From contig NW_008707965.1 of the NCBI RefSeq assembly GCF_000327385.1, positions 1,724,932 through 1,788,931 on the forward strand: a DNA stretch of 64,000 nt, in the 5' to 3' direction. Shown in pieces: positions 49,230 to 59,918 of this stretch. The position numbers and the translations under genes were made by a program. Under the pieces are notes generated by a model. That model saw only the letters and a program-made list of their open reading frames with translations, searched no databases and had not been told where the DNA came from. Within the stretch, counting starts at the first letter, position 1; each line of letters starts with the position of its first letter. The DNA comes from Lottia gigantea. Taxonomy: Eukaryota; Mollusca; Gastropoda; Lottiidae.

Positions 49230-49814
49230 CCCACGTCATCAGTCACAAATTGTGAAATATTGTACAGTTAATGACATCAAATTCAGTCAATTCTAGAAAA
49301 TAACTAAAGATAAAATCGATAATTAAATCTAATATTTCATCCCAAGTTTAATCAAATCAGAGGCGAACGTTAGTCTCTTCAGCATCCACGAGAAATGTTG
49401 ACGGACAAATCAGATGCCTTATTTTGTGTGGAGTTTGAATCTGAATCAACGTATCTTAGGCCCGGGTTTCCAACCTGTAGTACTGTAGGCCCAAGTTCGT
49501 TATAATACTGTTTCGTGTCATTTCATTTTTTTAGTATTTTTGATAATTATTTTATAGGGATATGGAGATTTTCTGATATTTAACTGTCAAGTTTCATTAT
49601 TCTTTTGCTTCGTGTCGTGTGAAAAGAGCTATTATAGAATAATGAAATAACGTATAAAAGACTTCGGGCCTTTTTTCATTTCATTTTGTCGGTGCATATA
49701 GTTGATATGGTAGTGGTGTAATAAGCTGTAAATATTTCTAAACCATGACTTTATAAGCAAATGAGGCAAATACATCGTGTGAAATTTGACAAGGAAAACA
49801 AGTTCTAAAGTAAT
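49230..49814. other. Intergenic stretch after gene 1
   Basis: AT-rich, no supported feature beyond the likely 3' untranslated region. Confidence 0.5.
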
Positions 49815-50640
49815 TTAAAGGGACAAGTTGGTCAGGTTCGGGGTTGATTTGGGTTTTGAGTATATGTAAAATGTCTTCAGAAATACCGGAAATGTACAAA
49901 AATCGCATTACTTCTTTAAAAAATACTTCAAAATATGAATTTTCTTTTATATCACAGAGTATCTCAAATGACGAGTCGTCTTTGAAACTTTTAAACCTTT
50001 AAACGCAGATAATTTTGGACACACATTGATTTAAAGATGGGTTCCCTTATTTTCATTGATGAAAATGGAAAAAGCTAATACTTATATGAAAAGAGAGTAG
50101 AGGTGCTCTAATGACTTGGAAAAATATCAGTTTGTCTCACATGTCCATAATTAATGAAAATGAAAATGCTAATACTTGTATGAATAGAGAGTAGAGGTGC
50201 TCTAATGACTTGGAAAAACACCAGTTTGTCTCACATGTCCATAATAAATTCATAATTTAGCTAAATAAGAAGTGAATTACCAGCAGAATTCCAATGAGTG
50301 ACCGATCAAGAAAGGTCAAAAAGTCCTATTTTGTTTATCCAGACTGCAATTACATGGACATATATGATTGGTTAAAAATCTTTATTATATGCATTAAGAA
50401 CATAATGATATGATTAAGAATACATGACACAAATTAATCGAATAGTTAGCTTCATTTGACATTACCCACAAGGTGCAGAAAAGTAGGACGTAAAACTCCA
50501 TACATTTCATTTCATTTGACATTAAAAAAATAAGGAAACCCATAGACTCAAATGTCGATGGTGAGCTGTGAACACTCTTACTATTAATTCAAGTTTCTGT
50601 GACTAAGATACGGTCAAAAAACGGCGCACTTGAATTTTTA
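49815..50640 (+). mobile_element. 'ttaaagggaca' MITE split by a nested element
   Basis: The 5' part (49815-50036) starts tttaaagggacaagttggtc and carries gttgatttgggttttga and aaaaatcgcatta. The 3' part (about 50536-50640) resumes with gactcaaatgtcgatggtga and gtcaaaaaacggcgcactt. The interruption of about 500 bp has related inverted ends: gggttcccttatttt at 50040 and aaaataaggaaaccc near 50525. A second mobile element therefore inserted into the MITE. Confidence 0.7.
50050..50262 (+). repeat. 97-bp tandem duplication inside the nested element
   Basis: Two direct copies of gagagtagaggtgctctaat, gacttggaaaaa, cagtttgtctcacatgtcc and ataat. They are separated by about 107 bases start to start. 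An inverted relative is at 46920-47012. Confidence 0.8.
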
Positions 50641-50848
50641 TAATGCTTAAATATAAATATATTTATGATGTTTGAAAAGGCCTCTTGTCAGGGTCCTGCT
50701 TTCTTTAATAAAATGATTCATATACTCAAATGTATCTTCTCATCAACGCGTCAAAAAGTATGTCGTATTTCTACCGTGTTGCTTTGTAGGAGCACGTCAA
50801 AGATCCCACGTCAGTTAGAAATCGAAAAAGAGCAGGCTAAAAGTAGGG

Positions 50849-51021
50849 ATAGATCATGTACGGTGTCCGGTGCGGTGTACAGGATGATCGATACAGTAGA
50901 AATAGTAGACGCGAATAGTGTTCGCATCGTGTCCGGACCCGTACCTCGTGTGTTCACTTGTTCTATTTTCTACTGTATCGATCATCCCACACCTACACCG
51001 CACCTGACACCGTACATCGTA
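50849..51021. repeat. Strong inverted repeat with about 57-bp arms
   Basis: The left arm (about 50852-50912) contains gtacggtgtc, ggtgcggtgta and ggatgatcgatacagtagaa. The right arm (about 50964-51018) contains the inverse: ttctactgtatcgatcatcc, tacaccgcacc and gacaccgtac. The loop of about 50 bp is GC-richer (cgcatcgtgtccggacccgt). It could form a long hairpin. Function unknown; a short foldback element is the simplest reading. Confidence 0.8.
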
Positions 51022-53108
51022 CATCGTTTATTCCCGACTTGATGCTGCTGTCCCGGCAAGAATTTTCCGTCATTTAACCCTTGCCCGTTTTCGTTAGTTG
51101 AAAGTCGTATTTTGTAAAATGTAATACATCTTCATAATGCAACGCAATTTGTCAGCAGGGTTGACCATTCTGTATTCTCTGAGATGTGACTTTGTTTCAA
51201 GTGGTATCAATGATGATCGAGAATATTTTGAGGCCCTATTTTGGTGTCTGGCGGGCAGGCAGTGTCTCTGACATGGGTCATTTTTCGACCAGTATAAATT
51301 ACCCTGGACTACACTGTGTGTGGTTCCAGTCTATGTTTTATCTAGCGTTTTTTTTTCCCTCATTTTGGTTTCTCTGGGGCCAAAAGCAGCAAGGGGTCCC
51401 CGGGGGACACTCAGTTCATCATATACCTTTTCATTCTCTACATGCTTGCACTCTACAATTGATACCGTGTTCGTTTGACCAAACTGCTCTTAGCCGCTAC
51501 TGTTATACCACTGGTTATAAAAACCTGTGCTGTTAGTGTTAATTATTGCAATATATCAATCATGATATATCTCGGCTGTTTTTGGTGCAATTGTAATGGC
51601 GCGTAGCAGTTTAATCAAATTCTAATTAGTTTTACCGTTTTTTTAAAAACTCTGAAATATATATTACAATCATTAGTATACAATTAAAATAATAATAATA
51701 CATATCACAGAAAAATAGCAGACGATAGCACAAATAAAACTAGTATAGATGTAAAGGGAACTAACTCGTACGAAAGGTACGTAACTCTTGCGGCTATGCT
51801 AGCAGAATGTATTTATTGAATGTATGTAAAATGTAAAATAGTCAGAAATACTAAAGTACCTACCCTGAAAAAGGGGTTTAAAGTAAAACTAATAACTAAT
51901 TTATATAATCTGTTAACAGTACAAAAGTATATATTAAAGCTGCAAGAAAGATAAGTTTAGATTTTAATGATTATACAAACCATAGAACTATAATCTATTA
52001 CAGTCCTATGTACAAGCTTACAAATAGGATTTGTATTATAATTATGTATCTTTAATACTTAAGGTAAATCAATATTAAAATACTATGTGAAGCCAACCTT
52101 AGAATCACACTCAGGCAATCAGCTTTTCACCTATTGACAGATTGACACAGCACCACCCCACCATATACTAAGCAATATAAAACACACACACCTGAAATAC
52201 TGAAGAAGCATTAGACAGACAATATTTCAGTACAGAAAAAACTGCATTTTGTAGTTTTTGACAAAGGGTGATAATAGAACAGGAATGAGTGGTGGAATAT
52301 CGGGTCAGCATTTCAAGTTCTCCATGTAACTCACTTCACCATATTAAATTTAATTTAAGGAATTCATAAAGTATAACCGTTGACGAATATTCAGTGACCA
52401 AATTAGGGTTGACGAATTATTGTGACTCAAGTTACAGATCAAAACCATATTTTCCGTAAATTAACAGCGATCGTGTTATTATTTTCCGTTAGAAAACATA
52501 TAACGTTCCTGTCAAAAAAATAGTATGCCCACGCATGCGCAGGCTTAACTACAGACAGGTTTGGACATACATTAGAATAACACAGCTTGGTAATATTATT
52601 CAGTATCGCCTCAAAAAAATCAATATTGGTTGAATATTTCATACTGGTAATTGTTACTGTACTGCCAAACATTTTTATTTAAAATCAAAGCTGCCAATGA
52701 GCGTATATTACCTTGCCTGTCAAGCTATCTTAAAGATTGTAACCAAAATGAACTAAGTAGTTAGTATTCGACAATTTTGAAACATTATTTATTACAAATA
52801 AGAAAAATGTGCATTATAAAGAGGATCTTAAACGAGAGCTTATGTCATACGAAATTTATAAAATGGGTTTCCAGATTTAATATTTCCTTAAACATTATAA
52901 TGTAATACAAACATATTCGAGTTCAAGTTTCTATCGTATCTTTATATGATATAATATATTAATATGACCTGTATAGAGGATCTGATGTCATATTTAATCC
53001 AGCAACGAGACTTGGCAAAGGAAATACTTAACCCGAAATCGACTTCATAAACTGACTCATCTGACTATCACTATCATCTGCTCCTTTCATTATGTGAAAT
53101 TCAGACAC
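51022..53108. other. Intergenic stretch
   Basis: No supported gene. A 116-codon frame at 51186-51536 has no domain or splice support. A block at 52621-52690 (gaatatttcatactggta, tgttactgtactgccaaa) recurs at 55279-55345. Confidence 0.5.
52621..52690 (+). repeat. 70-bp interspersed repeat, copy 1
   Basis: ggttgaatatttcatactgg through aaaatcaaagctgcca. It is nearly identical to 55279-55345 in the same orientation. Confidence 0.7.
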
Positions 53109-53172
53109 ATGGATACCATACATTTCATACGACGTTCTATAGTTCTAGTGATGATTGGATCGCATGGACAAG
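53109..53172 (+). CDS. Possible orphan first exon (signal-peptide-like)
   Basis: ATG at 53109 opens MDTIHFIRRSIVLVMIGSHG plus Q, with a basic start and a hydrophobic core. It ends in phase 1 at a good donor (aag then GTAAGC at 53173). This is the shape of a signal-peptide exon of a secreted or membrane protein. No downstream exon of compatible phase was found before the ankyrin gene: the exon-like stretch after 53989 (ITKAYPVLGCYVNRIPIK) needs phase 0. It could be a decayed gene or a chance match. Confidence 0.25.
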
Positions 53173-53556
53173 GTAAGCTAACAGATTCGCTGGTAGATGT
53201 AGAACATTTTTCATTTTCTTTACTCTTATGTTAAAACGAACTAAGTGGAGATTCGCATTCTTTATCGTAACTTTACTTAACTTAAGTTATTTTAACTTAT
53301 TAATCTATAGACAAGTTTCTTCATTTTTAGAACGGTTTGAAAAGTTAGTTATTTTTATCAGTCAAAATATCTAGGACCATATATTTTAGTCGTTGTCGTC
53401 GATAATAATTGTGGCTCCATCCTTCCTGCCTGCTTTGATGCTTTGAGCGTTTGCTAGATTGTTTAGAGGAATCCTATGTTTATGAACAGCAAGAACTTGT
53501 TCACTTTGTTTGTATTTTAATCATTTGACGGTCCAAAGCGATATACAACTGTGTTT
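53173..53556. other. Gene-free stretch
   Basis: No supported feature. It would be intron if the exon at 53109 is real. Confidence 0.4.
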
Positions 53557-53800
53557 AAAGGGACAGATGCGCCATTCTGTGGGGTTGATTAGAGTCTTGA
53601 ATATATGTAAATAGTGTCCAGAAGTGCTAGAAATGGACGAAAATCGCACAATTCCTTATTATCTCATATCTTAAACTAGTAATTTCGTATGCTATTTCTA
53701 TAGATGCCGAACACTATTACCTATTGGCTTAGCTAAAAAAAATTCCCCTTTGAGACTAAAGTATGATTGGTCAAAAACAGAAAGACGCAATTGCACCATA
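53557..53800 (+). mobile_element. 'ttaaagggaca' MITE, internally deleted copy
   Basis: It starts tttaaagggacagatgcgcc and retains gttgattagagtcttga, aaaatcgcacaattcctt, ttggcttagctaa and taaagtatgattggtcaaa. About 70 bp of the usual middle is missing compared with the 8685 copy. Confidence 0.7.
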
Positions 53801-54624
53801 AATGGTTACCACTACATGTAACTCGATTACAAATATATAAATCAATGTTGAGGTTTAGTCATACAATTCTTTTGTTGATTTTTGTCACAATAATTTTTGA
53901 ATTATGATATCTGAATTTATTGAATAGAGAATATTCTTTACATCGTCTATTTATAGCCTCGCTTTTGTTGTTTTTTTCTATAATACAGGGTTATATAACA
54001 AAAGCATATCCAGTGTTGGGGTGTTACGTGAATAGAATTCCCATAAAAAGCACGGACCAAGGTCATAAAGTTAGAAGTGCTGTACAATTTAGTAAAGTTA
54101 GTTTTAAAAAAAAACCAGTGTGTCACGAACACGCATGGATTTGAAAATCAGCTTAATTGTGTACCGATAGTACATAGAACAACTTTACGTCGATGAAATT
54201 ACGATATCACTTTGGTTTTTGAGAGAACTATTCAAAATATGCAACATTTCTTGTCGAAATTTATCAACTCTGTAAATTGTTCTCTGGGAATAGCGAAATG
54301 TCAAGCAGACAAATTTTCAAGAAATTGATCTACGAATTACATAACTGTTTTGAACCTGGTACTACAATTCACTTAAAAATAATCAGCAAAATTCAATTCA
54401 CGGAGAAAGACGTGAGAGCGAAAGAAAAATCCTGTAGATAAGTCGTGTTTGTTAGTGAAGTATTGTAGAAACATCGTGTTTGTTATATAAGACTGTATCT
54501 CTTATCGTTTACACCTGTTATATTCACATTAAGTTATCTTTTTTTTCTTATATTTTTAATCTAGAGTATTTCCTTTACAAAAAATTTCTATTTCTGAATC
54601 CTAGGACATCTCTTTCAGAAATCT
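53801..54624. other. Intergenic stretch with one exon-like remnant
   Basis: After acceptor-like ttctataatacag at 53989, an open frame to 54144 reads GYITKAYPVLGCYVNRIPIK and ends KPVCHEHAWI. The GCYVN motif recalls the start of WSC-type domains, but there is no compatible donor or partner exon. Treated as a weak remnant. Confidence 0.25.
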
Positions 54625-54814
54625 TAAAGGGACAAGTATGCCATTTTGAAGTTGATCTGAAATATATGTAAATAGTCTTCAGAAATACTAGAAATTTACG
54701 AAAAAATCACATAATTCCTGCACAAATATCTTAGATTATACTCACTATTTCTATTAATATCTTTTCTATGTATCATAGAGGATCTTAAAATGACGAGTCC
54801 TCATTTTTGTACGC
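54625..54814 (+). mobile_element. 'ttaaagggaca' MITE, 3'-truncated copy
   Basis: It starts cttaaagggacaagtatgcc and carries ttgatctgaaatatatgtaa, atagtcttcagaaatactag and aaaatcacataattcctg. It stops where the palindrome-headed repeat begins at about 54815. Confidence 0.7.
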
Positions 54815-55270
54815 CCCATGAAATGGGGGTGCATATTGCCGTCACCTATGAACCCTATTGAAAATCAGAAGAATCGAAAAATATTTAGTATAAGTTATTG
54901 CCCTTGTTTTTGAAAACGTGTTCAATTTTTAGCTCGTAAACACTCTAGAAGGTGCAATTCTTGGCGGATTTTGATGAAACTTGGTGTGAGTGTTTGTTAT
55001 CACCCAAGGATGTACCTATTTAAAATCAGAAAGATCGAAAAATAATTAGTATGAGTTATTGCCCTTGTTCTTGAAAACGCGTTCAATTTTAGCTTGTAAA
55101 CACTCTAGAAGGCACAATTCTTGGTGGATTTTGAGGAAACTTGGTGTGAGTGTATATAACCACCCAAGGCTGAACCCTATTGAAAATCAGAAAAATCGAA
55201 AAATATGTAGTGTGAGTTATTGTCCATGTTATTAAAAACGCGTTCAATTTTTAGAATTCAGAACAAGTGT
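54815..55270 (+). repeat. Palindrome-headed repeat, copy 2
   Basis: The head acgccccatgaaatgggggt and gccgtcacc are followed by three units of about 140 bp. Each unit carries tttttagctcgtaaacactc (variants), aggcacaattcttg, gatttt-gaaacttggtgtgag, tcacccaagg and tgagttattgcccttgttct. It lacks the gtccgtcc tract seen in the other copies. Confidence 0.7.
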
Positions 55271-55278
55271 ATGTCTGA

Positions 55279-55345
55279 AGGTTGAATATTTCATACTGGT
55301 AGTTGTTACTGTACTGCCAAATATTTTTATTAAAATCAAAGCTGC
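55279..55345 (+). repeat. 70-bp interspersed repeat, copy 2
   Basis: ggttgaatatttcatactgg through aaaatcaaagctgccag, matching 52621-52690. Confidence 0.7.
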
Positions 55346-55668
55346 CAGCAGCACCAGCCTCCCGTGATTGGGGTTACAAATAAAGAGCAGACTAACTGAA
55401 TAGGGGAATAACCGTTGAGGTTGATATTAGAACGCCGCACTTCTGTTGAAACCTTTATGCTCCTATGGAGCAGTTAGGTAGGTTCTTCCACAGACCATAG
55501 AATCTGATACATTTTGACACATAATTTTGATTAAAAAGGTATGAAAATGATATTTTTACAAAGTTGTCAGAAATGAAGTATTTATTCAGTGGGGCAATAT
55601 GCTTCGTTAACGAGTGTGGTCAGCCGAAGGGTCAAGAGCTACACGATTTTTCAGTATGTTTCTATTTT
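55346..55668. other. Intergenic repeat-like stretch
   Basis: Weak resemblance to 13366-13600, including a tttgacacataattttgatt region. No gene. Confidence 0.35.
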
Positions 55669-55995
55669 TATACACCCACACATTAATGTGTCGCCCCTGT
55701 CCGTCGGTCCGTCCGTCCGTCCACAATTGTTTGTGGACACGATAGAGAGCTGGTTTCTTGATGGATTTTGGCGAAACTTGGTGTGAGTGTTTGTAATCAC
55801 CCAAGGATGAACCCTATTGAATATCAGACGAATATTGACTTTGAGTTATTGCCCTTGTTCTTGAATAGTAAGCTGTAAACAAAACCCATGAAATATGAAA
55901 ATTTCACTCTCAGAAACATTCATTTACTGATGACCCTTGTCAACCTCCCGGACAAATTAGCTGCCTTTACAAATGTGGGCGTATTACGATGACAT
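55669..55995 (+). repeat. Palindrome-headed repeat, copy 3
   Basis: It starts tacacccacacattaatgtg, then gtccgtcggtccgtccgtcc, then acaattgtttgtggacacga and one unit with gcgaaacttggtgtgagtgt. It ends at acaaatgtgggcgtattacg, the inverse of the head, so this copy shows both termini. Confidence 0.75.
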
Positions 55996-56186
55996 CGCTA
56001 TTTTTTTAAGTTTGGCCCGTAGACTATTTTAGCGACATAGATGTAACGTTGGTTACTATATCATGGTCTAAGAATTAAAGCTTTATTCCAACTTCATGTT
56101 ATTATGCAATAGTAGTAGTAGTAGAAATTTGTATATTCTAGACATCTGGTAGTAAGGTGAAAGAAAAAACAGGCTATCGACCACCG

Positions 56187-56273
56187 ATGGAAAGTTCGAA
56201 GCTGAAGATAAAGAGAAGGTTCGAAGATTTGGGCCAATCAAAAACATCTAATGCTAAGTGTCTGAAAGTCAAA
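56187..56273 (+). CDS. Gene 2 exon 1
   Basis: ATG lies in ccaccgATGG, close to the ideal Kozak context. It encodes 29 basic residues (MESSKLKIKRRFEDLGQSK, then TSNAKCLKVK) and ends in phase 0 at donor GTAAGA (56274). Exon 2 opens in phase 0 and has no early in-frame ATG, so an upstream start is required; this is the best candidate. The Lys/Arg-rich segment might be a nuclear signal. Confidence 0.65.
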
Positions 56274-59200
56274 GTAAGATTGATAGTCCTTATTGGCCTT
56301 ATATTTGCTTAAGTTGAGCGAATTGACGTCCATCGCTTAACAAACAAACAAGAATGAGTTCCAAATATTCAGGAGCGTGCCAAGCAGGCAGGTTACCAGG
56401 GGAAGATCAACATCCTGTCTTTATGCGTGTGTATCTTGATAGTTAGCTGGTCATGGAATATCCAGGGCCCTTTTGAAGTGTTTAAAGGACCATGATATCG
56501 CAAGAAAAAACGCATGACAAGAACATTACAAAACGTCACTCGAGATTCAAGTTCATGTTTTATAATCCTCTTAAAATAAGAGAATTATGTAAATTACCCA
56601 TTTTAAGAGCCCTGTGAAATAAAAAGCTTTGCTCTAAATTCAAAGTCTAGGTAGCGCATGAAATTGTTGCTTTGAAAGGTCAAGATAATTTTTTAACAAG
56701 ATATAAGCCTTTCTTCTGTAGCCTATCTGTAAAAACTTTGACATGTGGAAATTTCAAATAAGGACTGTGAAAGGACCTAGGTAATTTTCAAACGGTCTTT
56801 TTTCATTTTTTTTCCTTTCATTTTTTTTTTGTAATCTTTAAAATAAAAAATAAAGAGGTTAGAGTTTTGACCAAAATTACTACAAAAGTTCGAATTTCCA
56901 AAACTGCATCCGTTCGAAAGTTCTGTCAAGATTACATACAAAAAATTATACGCGATCCGATAGCTTTAAGTAAAATACATTTTCTGTAAAGATATTGGGA
57001 CCAGCAAAGTAAATAGGAAACCGTAGACAATATAAGATACAGATATAAGTCTAGATACAAATAATGATAGATCGAACGATAATCGAAAGCCATAGTTATA
57101 GAAGGTGATATTTTAATAGTGCATTTGTTTATAAAATGATTCAGTACACTCATTCTTGTTCGGCTTAAACTTAATTAAGGAAAATATTTAATTGTAATGG
57201 TTTGATTTATTACAGGCCGATTTGAAAACCAGAACATCTTTATTTGATGCCGTAAATAACAATGATCTATTGGCTGTAAATGGTTTGATACAAAATGGTA
57301 CCTACGATGTAAACGTACAGGACAATAGCGGCCGTATACCGTTACATACAGCTGTACAGAATTCTAATGTAGAAATTGTAAGGTGTTTAATACAACAGAC
57401 TAACTGTGATGTCAATTTGCAGGACAATTTGTATTATACTGCCTTACATTTAGCTGTATTGTATGATAACACAGAAATTGTAAGGTGTTTAGTGGAGCAT
57501 GTTGGCTGTGATGTTAATATAAAGATAGGAAGAGGTGATACACCCCTACATACAGCAGTGAAGAAGAGTAACATAAACATTGTAAGGTGTTTAACAGAGC
57601 AGACAACATGTAATGTTAATATACAGAACAGTTACGGTGAAATACCTTTACATACAGCAGTGTTGAATGATAATATACAAATTGTAAGATGTTTTATAAA
57701 CCGGGCAGGCAGTAATTTCAATTTACAGAACAGTAGTAGTCAAACACCCTTACATATAGCTGTATGCTATGGCAATATAGATATTGTAAGGTCTATAATT
57801 GAAGAAGTTAATTGTGGTCTTAATATAAGGGACAATAGAGGTCATACACCCTTACATATAGCTGTACAGGAGAGTAACATAGAAATTGTAAGGTGTATAA
57901 TTGGAAAAAGTAATTGTGGAATCAATATAAAGGATAATACAGGTCGCACACCCTTACATATGGCTGTACAGGAGAGTAACATAGAAATTGTAAGGTGTAT
58001 GATTGGAAAAAGTAATTGTGGAATCAATATAAAGGATAATACAGGTCGCACACCCTTACATATGGCTGTATGGAGGAAAAATACGAAAATGATAAGGTGT
58101 TTAACAGATCATTCTACCTGTGATGTCAATATACAGGAGGATGGCGGTTTTACACCCTTACATATAGCTGTATGTGAGAGTCAGAAAGAAGTTGTCGAGT
58201 GTTTACTAAACCGTATGGACTGTGATGTCAATATCCAGGACCGTGTCGGTGAAACACCCTTACATTCAGCTGTACGGGAGCGGAACATGGAAATTGTAAG
58301 ACGTATACTTGGTCGCAATGACAGCGATACTAATATACAGGACAAATACGGTTGTATACCGTTACATTTAGCTTTATATTATGGTAATATGCAAATCATA
58401 AAGTGCTTAATTGAAGTAGGTAACTGTGATGTCAATATAATTAATGGAAGGGGGTATTCACCCTTCTCCACTGGGGATGGTTTACACAGCCTTCATAAAA
58501 TAGCAAAAGATCAGGATGTGGAATTGCTTCATGATTTAATCCAACGTAATGTTGATGTTTTAACTGATAATTCCAATGCGCAGTTTCGATTAGCTGATAC
58601 CATTCTGAGAGAAAGTGATATTCAATCTCTATGGTTTTTTATTCAGAATGGTCTCTTTATCAATTACTTAACATCATCAGGTGAAAATATAGTCCATCTT
58701 TTAGCTCAATGTTATATAGATTATTACATAGATTTCAGTTTTTTGTTTGATTATAAATTAGATTTTAATCATACAAATAATGATGGTAATTCACCATTAA
58801 TGGTGGCCTCACTTTTCATGAATTCACCCTTCCTTCAATTTTTAGCTCCTTTACCCTGTGACGTCAATAGACAAAACCACCAGGGCCATACAGCACTCCA
58901 CCTATGTGTCACTGGATTTACTTTGATAAAAGAAAAATTAAACATGATGAAAGTCAATTCAATAGTGAAAGAGTTATGTGCCTTTGAATACTTTCCTAGA
59001 TATCTTCAATGTATTGGTATCTTACTCAGTCTTGGTGCAGACGTCAATATGCAGGATAAAAAAGGTAAAACAGTTTTAATGTTGGCTTGTATGAAAAATG
59101 ATAGAAAATTGTTAGAAACACTATTCATACATGGAGCTGATGTGAATATTGTAGACAATCATCGTCGATCTGCTCTACAATACATAGATTTAACAAACAA

Positions 59201-59918
59201 TGTTTATGATTTAACATGTTTTAATTTACTTCTGTCTCGTGGTTGTAGACAATCTTTTAATCAGCCATGTCTTAATGGTAACACTTTGATTCAAAACCTA
59301 CTCCAATTCTCACCATTATGGCAAATTGATCAAACAGTCAATTTTATCAAGTTTCTTGTTTTTAATAATGTCAACCTTCAACATTTAACCTCAGATGATG
59401 GAGAAATCTCCTATGGTCAATTATCTCTTGAGGAATTTTCTTCACAATCTAGGCATGAATTAAGACAAATCCTGGTTTTAAGTGGTGGTTCAGTTGTACA
59501 AATTACAAAAATATTACATTTTGAACAAGAAGAAAATTATGAAGCATCATTGCCAGAAACTTTAAGAGAAAAACCGAGAGAAAAATTCTGTCTTTTCGCC
59601 AACAACCTGAGTCTGAAAGAAATTTGTAGACGAGTTATCAGACAAAATACAGGTCTAGCAATTCATGACCGTTTTTCAGAACTTCTCGATTTTCCAACCC
59701 TGACTGATTTTCTGATGTTTAAAGATATTGATTCTATGCGATTTTCACTGCCTGTTCAGTTAATGTCTGTTATTGATGATGATTATGATGATGATTATAA
59801 TTCCTATGATTTAAATAAGGAGAATGATGATTATGAGAATGATTATTTGATGTATAAAGGTTTGAAATACTTAAATGAGGTACCCTCATATTCGGATTCA
59901 TATTTAGATTCAGTTTGA
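56187..59918 (+). CDS. Two-exon ankyrin-repeat and SOCS-box protein (gene 2)
   Basis: Exon 1 is 56187-56273 and exon 2 is 57216-59918, giving 929 residues. About 20 ankyrin repeats fill residues 32 to about 780; repeats 2 to 12 have a strict 34-residue period of G-x-TPLH-x-AV...IVRCLI...CDVNIQD type. The C-terminus has a SOCS box at about 828-864: SLKEICRRVI fits the BC-box that binds Elongin C, and LLDFPTLTDFL takes the place of the Cul5 box. An acidic Asp/Tyr tail follows (DDDYDDDYNSYD). Known ASB proteins with this layout select substrates for Cullin-RING ubiquitin ligases; the same role is inferred here. It is longer than most ASB proteins. The substrate cannot be read from sequence. An ankyrin-SOCS origin by horizontal transfer is unlikely given its intron. 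Confidence 0.88.
56274..57215. other. Gene 2 intron 1
   Basis: 942 bp, GTAAGA to tttgatttattacag. AT-rich with poly-T runs near 56795-56832. No element recognised. Confidence 0.65.
57216..59918 (+). CDS. Gene 2 exon 2: ankyrin repeats and SOCS box
   Basis: A single 2703-base exon from acceptor at 57215 to TGA at 59916-59918, with no internal stop. It carries all ankyrin repeats and the SOCS box. Ankyrin units 7 and 8 (57841-57942 and 57943-58044) differ by only a few bases over 102 bp, a recent tandem duplication. Repeats 13-20 are more irregular, with an insertion in repeat 17 (about residues 597-630). Confidence 0.92.
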   Translation, partial: ADLKTRTSLFDAVNNNDLLAVNGLIQNGTYDVNVQDNSGRIPLHTAVQNSNVEIVRCLIQQTNCDVNLQDNLYYTALHLAVLYDNTEIVRCLVEHVGCDVNIKIGRGDTPLHTAVKKSNINIVRCLTEQTTCNVNIQNSYGEIPLHTAVLNDNIQIVRCFINRAGSNFNLQNSSSQTPLHIAVCYGNIDIVRSIIEEVNCGLNIRDNRGHTPLHIAVQESNIEIVRCIIGKSNCGINIKDNTGRTPLHMAVQESNIEIVRCMIGKSNCGINIKDNTGRTPLHMAVWRKNTKMIRCLTDHSTCDVNIQEDGGFTPLHIAVCESQKEVVECLLNRMDCDVNIQDRVGETPLHSAVRERNMEIVRRILGRNDSDTNIQDKYGCIPLHLALYYGNMQIIKCLIEVGNCDVNIINGRGYSPFSTGDGLHSLHKIAKDQDVELLHDLIQRNVDVLTDNSNAQFRLADTILRESDIQSLWFFIQNGLFINYLTSSGENIVHLLAQCYIDYYIDFSFLFDYKLDFNHTNNDGNSPLMVASLFMNSPFLQFLAPLPCDVNRQNHQGHTALHLCVTGFTLIKEKLNMMKVNSIVKELCAFEYFPRYLQCIGILLSLGADVNMQDKKGKTVLMLACMKNDRKLLETLFIHGADVNIVDNHRRSALQYIDLTNNVYDLTCFNLLLSRGCRQSFNQPCLNGNTLIQNLLQFSPLWQIDQTVNFIKFLVFNNVNLQHLTSDDGEISYGQLSLEEFSSQSRHELRQILVLSGGSVVQITKILHFEQEENYEASLPETLREKPREKFCLFANNLSLKEICRRVIRQNTGLAIHDRFSELLDFPTLTDFLMFKDIDSMRFSLPVQLMSVIDDDYDDDYNSYDLNKENDDYENDYLMYKGLKYLNEVPSYSDSYLDSV

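Noticed and set aside
51186-51536. 116-codon frame with aromatic and hydrophobic stretch
   Set aside because: No signal-anchor logic, no homologue recognised and no splice or start support.
57842-58051. Minus-strand frame with two identical 34-residue halves
   Set aside because: It is the antisense shadow of duplicated ankyrin units 7 and 8.
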